Source: Thiosocius sp049669185 (GTDB taxonomy: Bacteria; Pseudomonadota; Gammaproteobacteria; Chromatiales; Chromatiaceae). From it: DNA of 9,385 bases. Positions 7,901-9,385 of this stretch are shown here, piece by piece. The notes under the pieces are model-generated. The model ran no database searches and was not told where the DNA came from. It saw only the letters and a list, made by a program, of their open reading frames with translations. The first letter of the stretch is position 1. Every line of letters starts with the position of its first letter. The stretch spans positions 1-9,385 of the forward strand of contig JBATKF010000362.1 of NCBI GenBank assembly GCA_049669185.1. The letters are read 5' to 3'. The translations under genes were made by a program, and so were the position numbers.

Positions 7901-8033
7901 GTTCCTCCGCGCTCAGATCGAGGGCGGCGCAGCCGCCCGACGCGAGCCACAACAGCGACAGGACAAGGAGATCCCTTAGGCGGCGCCCGAATAACTGGAG
8001 ATACAGTGGCCTTTCGCTTTGGACTATCCGCAT
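4998..8033 (-). CDS. Transmembrane sensor with solute-binding, PAS-PAS, GGDEF and EAL domains (cyclic-di-GMP turnover)
   Basis: A 1011-residue enzyme predicted to make and break cyclic-di-GMP in response to a periplasmic ligand. Domains in order: signal sequence or membrane anchor at about 17-36; family 3 solute-binding domain at about 53-274, including SVKRTPERENYLSF; transmembrane helix at about 281-299; coiled linker; PAS domains at about 328-445 and 453-568; GGDEF at about 576-738; EAL at about 748-998. The cyclase motif GGDEF (657-661) and the inhibitory RxxD site (REED, 648-651, five residues upstream) are intact. The phosphodiesterase residues are also present: Glu785 of EALLRW, Asn844, Glu876 of ELTES, Asp906-Asp907 of DDFGTGYSS, Lys927, Glu963 and Gln983. 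The start at 8033 is chosen because the signal sequence follows directly and AGGA lies just upstream. An in-frame ATG at 8189 would add 52 residues overlapping a strong hairpin. The 3' end converges on the doxX-like gene 51 bp away. Confidence 0.93.
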   Translation of the reverse strand: MRIVQSERPLYLQLFGRRLRDLLVLSLLWLASGGCAALDLSAEEQAWLQAHPVISVGVDIDWAPIEYVDGQGRFQGISSDYLALLSDILGVRFKAATELNWQQTLDAIRRGELDMLSSVKRTPERENYLSFTSTYVTMPIVIFAGPDTPFISGLDALGQQDVAVVDGYAIHELLATHYPAIRLRPVANASEGLRLLSSGDVEAFVGNILSTTYYLGKLGLTQIKVAGETPYRNDQAMAVRKEHVLLRSILEKALLSIPPAEHNSIYQRWLTIKYEQSLDYGLLWKLAAGAAILLMLVLTWNRALRNRVNQRTAQFQEEFARRKASEKRLFTFFEHSPDAIVILDWETGLFVEANENAERLFGLSRKALLALGPIDVSPRLQPDGSPSEVKAMEMLRSATEGRVMVFEWTHLNASGEEIPCEIRLVRIPSESGVHVQGSISDISSRKRSEEDLKLVAGVFDNTPEAIFVTDANARILRVNRAFIEITGYSTEEAVGQTPRLLHSGYHDESFYRSFWASLNETGVWRGEIRNRTKSGEIFPAWENVSAVRNNAGQTVQYICIFSDISEKKLSEERLRKLAHYDVLTDLPNRLLFNERLDHALKRVQRNDRELALLFLDLDHFKNINDSLGHPVGDAVLRLVAERLTQAVREEDTVARLGGDEFVVILEDLSHGEDAANVAEKLVEAMEHPFVIDGQELTLTTSIGIGLRDDAGDDSTTLLKNADSAMYHAKQAGRNQYQFYKPELTVAALQRVHLGGELRRALDRGEFEVWYQPLIRLSDGAVVGAEALLRWHHPERGLVPPGTFIPLAEEQGLIGPIGDMVLETACMQLRHWLDCGLSLEKISVNVSGHQLHKGDFAATVARNLQAARLSANQLELELTESTIMEHSKQSLGLMGRLKELGVTISVDDFGTGYSSLHYLKILPIDKLKIDRSFVKEVPQDASDVAIVRAIIALGQSLNLDVLAEGVETAEQQAFLVDEGCDEVQGYLFGRPLPPNEFVTVWQREQHKSVSSN

Positions 8034-8152
8034 AAGTCCTGAGATTACCAAAAGTTTCTTGTCCAGCGAGCGCCAGAACAAAACGAGGTTCCCAATGGCT
8101 ATCGGCGTCCCGCAGCCAAGCTTGATTTGCGTGGCGTGGTCACGTCGGCCGC

Positions 8153-8198
8153 GATGCACCAAGCCGTGATGCATAACAGCGGGCATCATTGGTGCGTC
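8153..8198 (-). repeat. Long bulged hairpin upstream of the GGDEF-EAL gene
   Basis: GATGCACCAA (8153-8162) pairs with TTGGTGCGTC (8189-8198), ten pairs including one G-U. TGATGC (8167-8172) pairs with GCATCA (8183-8188). The arms leave a four-base bulge (GCCG) and a ten-base loop. If transcription of the sensor starts upstream of this point, the hairpin would lie in its 5' leader, about 120 bases before the preferred start, and it overlaps the alternative ATG at 8189. There is no T-run on either strand, so it is not a standard terminator. Function unknown. Confidence 0.55.
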
Positions 8199-8246
8199 TT
8201 CTGCGACGTTCTCTGAGGTGTTTGCACGACGGTCTAAGAAAGCCGT

Positions 8247-8283
8247 CTGCCTGCGGCCTGTTCGCTACGCAGGCCGCGGGCAG
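8247..8283 (-). terminator. 14-bp GC-rich hairpin, possible terminator of the LysR gene or REP-like element
   Basis: CTGCCTGCGGCCTG (8247-8260) pairs with CAGGCCGCGGGCAG (8270-8283), 13 Watson-Crick pairs plus one G-U, around a nine-base loop. On the minus strand the stem is followed by ACGGCTTTCTTAG, a weak T-rich tail, and it lies about 160 bases after the end of the LysR gene, so it could end that transcript. The poor T-tract makes this uncertain. A REP-like palindrome or part of a small mobile element is an alternative. Confidence 0.45.
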
Positions 8284-8314
8284 CCTTACCAAAGGCTATT
8301 AACCTCAATGGCAC

Positions 8315-8323
8315 TTACTTAAG
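8315..8323. repeat. Left copy of a 9-bp inverted repeat flanking the second LysR gene
   Basis: TTACTTAAG at 8315-8323 is the exact reverse complement of CTTAAGTAA at 9377-9385, the last nine bases of the window. Identity stops on the inner side after the G at 8323. On the outer side it cannot be followed because the window ends. The two copies bracket the complete LysR gene at 8445-9347. Confidence 0.4.
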
Positions 8324-8444
8324 CGTTCGGCAGGTAGCCGAATTCGCGAATCTGTTGACGAGCGCGGGCCGTTTGGCGCTCGCGGGGGGGAGGATTGGGT
8401 CGCTTCGATTTTCGTGGCGGCCGAGATTACGCTTAGCTGAGCAC

Positions 8445-9347
8445 TTAGCCTGTGTCTTTCAATGATTCGGGTAGTACCTGTGCCATCCAGTCAACGAAGG
8501 TACGAATCCGGGTCGAAAGCAGGCGGTTCTCGAGAAAGACCAGGCTGAGCGGTGTCGGTTTTGGTTCGAAGTCCTGCAGCACGATATCCAACTCGCCCCG
8601 TCGCACCGCCGGCATGACCTGGTAGCACAGGAACCGGCCGAAGCCGAGCCCGTCGACACAGGCCTCAACCGACGCCTTGACCTGGTTACAGGTCAGTGGG
8701 CCGTCGATGCTGACCGTCAACGACTTCCCGCCGTCGTTGAAGCGCCACGCTGAAGCCGCGGATAACCCGGTGAAGCGGATGCAGGGAAGCTCCGACAACG
8801 CCTCCGGCCGCACGGGCCGACCGTGCGTTCTCAGAAGGTCCGGGCTGGCACAGGTAAGCTGTCGAATGTGACCGACCCGCCTCGCGATCAGCGATGAGTC
8901 GGCCAACGGGGCGATGCGGATCGCGACATCGATGCCTTCCTCCAGCAGGTCAATTGTCCGGTCCAGTAGCAGAAGCCTGATGCGTACCGAGGGATAGCGC
9001 TGCAGGTAGGTGTTGATCGCCGGTGCGACGTGCATCTCGCCGAAACGCACGGGTGCGGTCACATTGATCAGGCCGCTGGGCGTTGTCTGCTGCCGTCCCA
9101 GCATGGCCTCTGCGTCGTCGATTTCCGCGAGTATTCGGCGGCAGCTCTCTAGATAGAACCTGCCTTCCTCGGTGAGCGATAGCCTGCGGGTCGTACGATT
9201 GAGCAGGCGGGCCTGTAGCTTCTCTTCGAGGCTGGCGAGTATCCGTACCACGGAGGGCAACGACTTGCCGATTGCCTCTGCTGCGGCCGTCAGGCTTCCG
9301 CGTTCGGCGATCTGCACGAATACCGACATGGCCTGCAGCTTGTCCAC
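8445..9347 (-). CDS. LysR-family transcriptional regulator
   Basis: A 300-residue LysR-type regulator. The N-terminus DKLQAMSVFVQIAERGSLTA is typical of the subgroup whose proteins begin MD(K/R)LQAM. The winged helix covers about 1-60, with the ending LLNRTTRRLSLTEEGRFYLE, and the effector-binding domain runs from about 90 to 293 (SGLINVTAPVRFGEMHVAPA onward). The start is GTG at 9347, chosen because it keeps the conserved first helix; GAGG lies only three bases upstream, and ATG at 9329 would remove six residues. No divergent partner is visible because the window ends 38 bases upstream. The sensor gene downstream is on the same strand but more than 400 bases away, so co-transcription is unlikely. 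Target and effector are unknown. Confidence 0.92.
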   Translation of the reverse strand: MDKLQAMSVFVQIAERGSLTAAAEAIGKSLPSVVRILASLEEKLQARLLNRTTRRLSLTEEGRFYLESCRRILAEIDDAEAMLGRQQTTPSGLINVTAPVRFGEMHVAPAINTYLQRYPSVRIRLLLLDRTIDLLEEGIDVAIRIAPLADSSLIARRVGHIRQLTCASPDLLRTHGRPVRPEALSELPCIRFTGLSAASAWRFNDGGKSLTVSIDGPLTCNQVKASVEACVDGLGFGRFLCYQVMPAVRRGELDIVLQDFEPKPTPLSLVFLENRLLSTRIRTFVDWMAQVLPESLKDTG

Positions 9348-9374
9348 GCGCCTCGATTATTCCGAAAAATGGAG

Positions 9375-9384
9375 TACTTAAGTA
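9375..9384. promoter_or_regulatory. Perfect 10-bp palindrome upstream of the second LysR gene
   Basis: TACTTAAGTA lies 27 bases upstream of the GTG start. It may be an operator half or part of a larger inverted repeat, since CTTAAGTAA at 9377-9385 mirrors TTACTTAAG at 8315-8323. A palindrome this short in a promoter region can arise by chance. Confidence 0.35.
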
Positions 9385-9385
9385 A

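Larger units (their letters stand above)
8034..8444. other. Noncoding region with a cluster of inverted repeats
   Basis: No convincing gene lies here. The frame of the downstream sensor stays open to 8189, but its extra residues lack family features. Inverted repeats seen: 8153-8198 and 8247-8283 (annotated separately); AGCCTT-N4-AAGGCT (8282-8297); TTCGGC-N5-GCCGAA (8326-8342); the perfect palindrome ATTCGCGAAT (8342-8351); and CGAGCGC-N10-GCGCTCG (8359-8382), followed by a run of seven or more G. The minus-strand sensor gene needs a promoter here, because the LysR gene upstream is more than 400 bases away, but no good sigma-70 match was found. Confidence 0.7.

Noticed and set aside
8034..8130. 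Sigma-54 or sigma-70 promoter for the GGDEF-EAL gene
   Set aside because: TGGCGC is present near 8070, but no TTGC follows at the right distance, and no -35/-10 pair of reasonable quality was found.
8034..8189. A 52-residue N-terminal extension of the GGDEF-EAL sensor
   Set aside because: It would place a second hydrophobic stretch before the signal sequence and cover a strong hairpin. The start at 8033 fits the signal sequence better. It cannot be fully excluded because the frame is open.
8328..8342. GGCAGGTAGCCGAA on the plus strand recalls part of the class I cyclic-di-GMP riboswitch, close to a cyclic-di-GMP gene
   Set aside because: The other conserved blocks (GCAAAC, ACGCAAAGC and the second tetraloop-receptor strand) are missing, and no plus-strand gene follows. 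The segment is simply a 6-bp hairpin.

Overview
The window is about 9.4 kb of GC-rich bacterial chromosome. It encodes a CadC-like winged-helix/TPR regulator, two LysR regulators, a DoxX protein and a large GGDEF-EAL sensor, and Shine-Dalgarno sequences are common. This mix suits a free-living proteobacterium, most likely a gammaproteobacterium. That is inferred from gene style; no taxonomic marker is present. No rRNA, tRNA, CRISPR array, phage gene or transposase gene was seen.

Layout from left to right. (1) 1-91 is noncoding, with no convincing terminator. (2) 92-1825 (-) is a membrane-anchored transcriptional regulator with a winged-helix N-terminus and a periplasmic TPR C-terminus. (3) Divergent from it, across a 225-bp AT-rich intergenic region with a candidate promoter and two copies of CTAARCATTAGG exactly 42 bp apart, is a probable two-gene operon (+). 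Its genes are a 110-residue exported protein of unknown function (2051-2383) and an exported metallo-beta-lactamase-fold hydrolase with all seven metal ligands (2437-3441). The hydrolase has an unusual start: its best ribosome-binding site points to an ATC codon. (4) 3516-4409 (-) is a LysR regulator divergent from a small DoxX-family membrane protein, 4512-4946 (+). The 102 bp between them hold a perfect palindrome and three copies of TGCARATAT. (5) 4998-8033 (-) is a 1011-residue sensor with a periplasmic solute-binding domain, one membrane segment, two PAS domains, and GGDEF and EAL domains that both keep their catalytic residues. (6) 8034-8444 has no gene but an unusual density of inverted repeats. 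(7) 8445-9347 (-) is a second LysR regulator. A 9-bp inverted repeat lies on each side of it, and the right copy runs off the window edge.

The window reads as three self-contained sense-and-respond units. They are a CadC-like regulator with a divergent exported operon, a LysR/DoxX divergent pair, and a cyclic-di-GMP sensor enzyme, followed by an orphan LysR gene. The least understood unit is the first: an uncharacterised acidic exported protein paired with an exported metallohydrolase under a probable membrane-bound one-component regulator.
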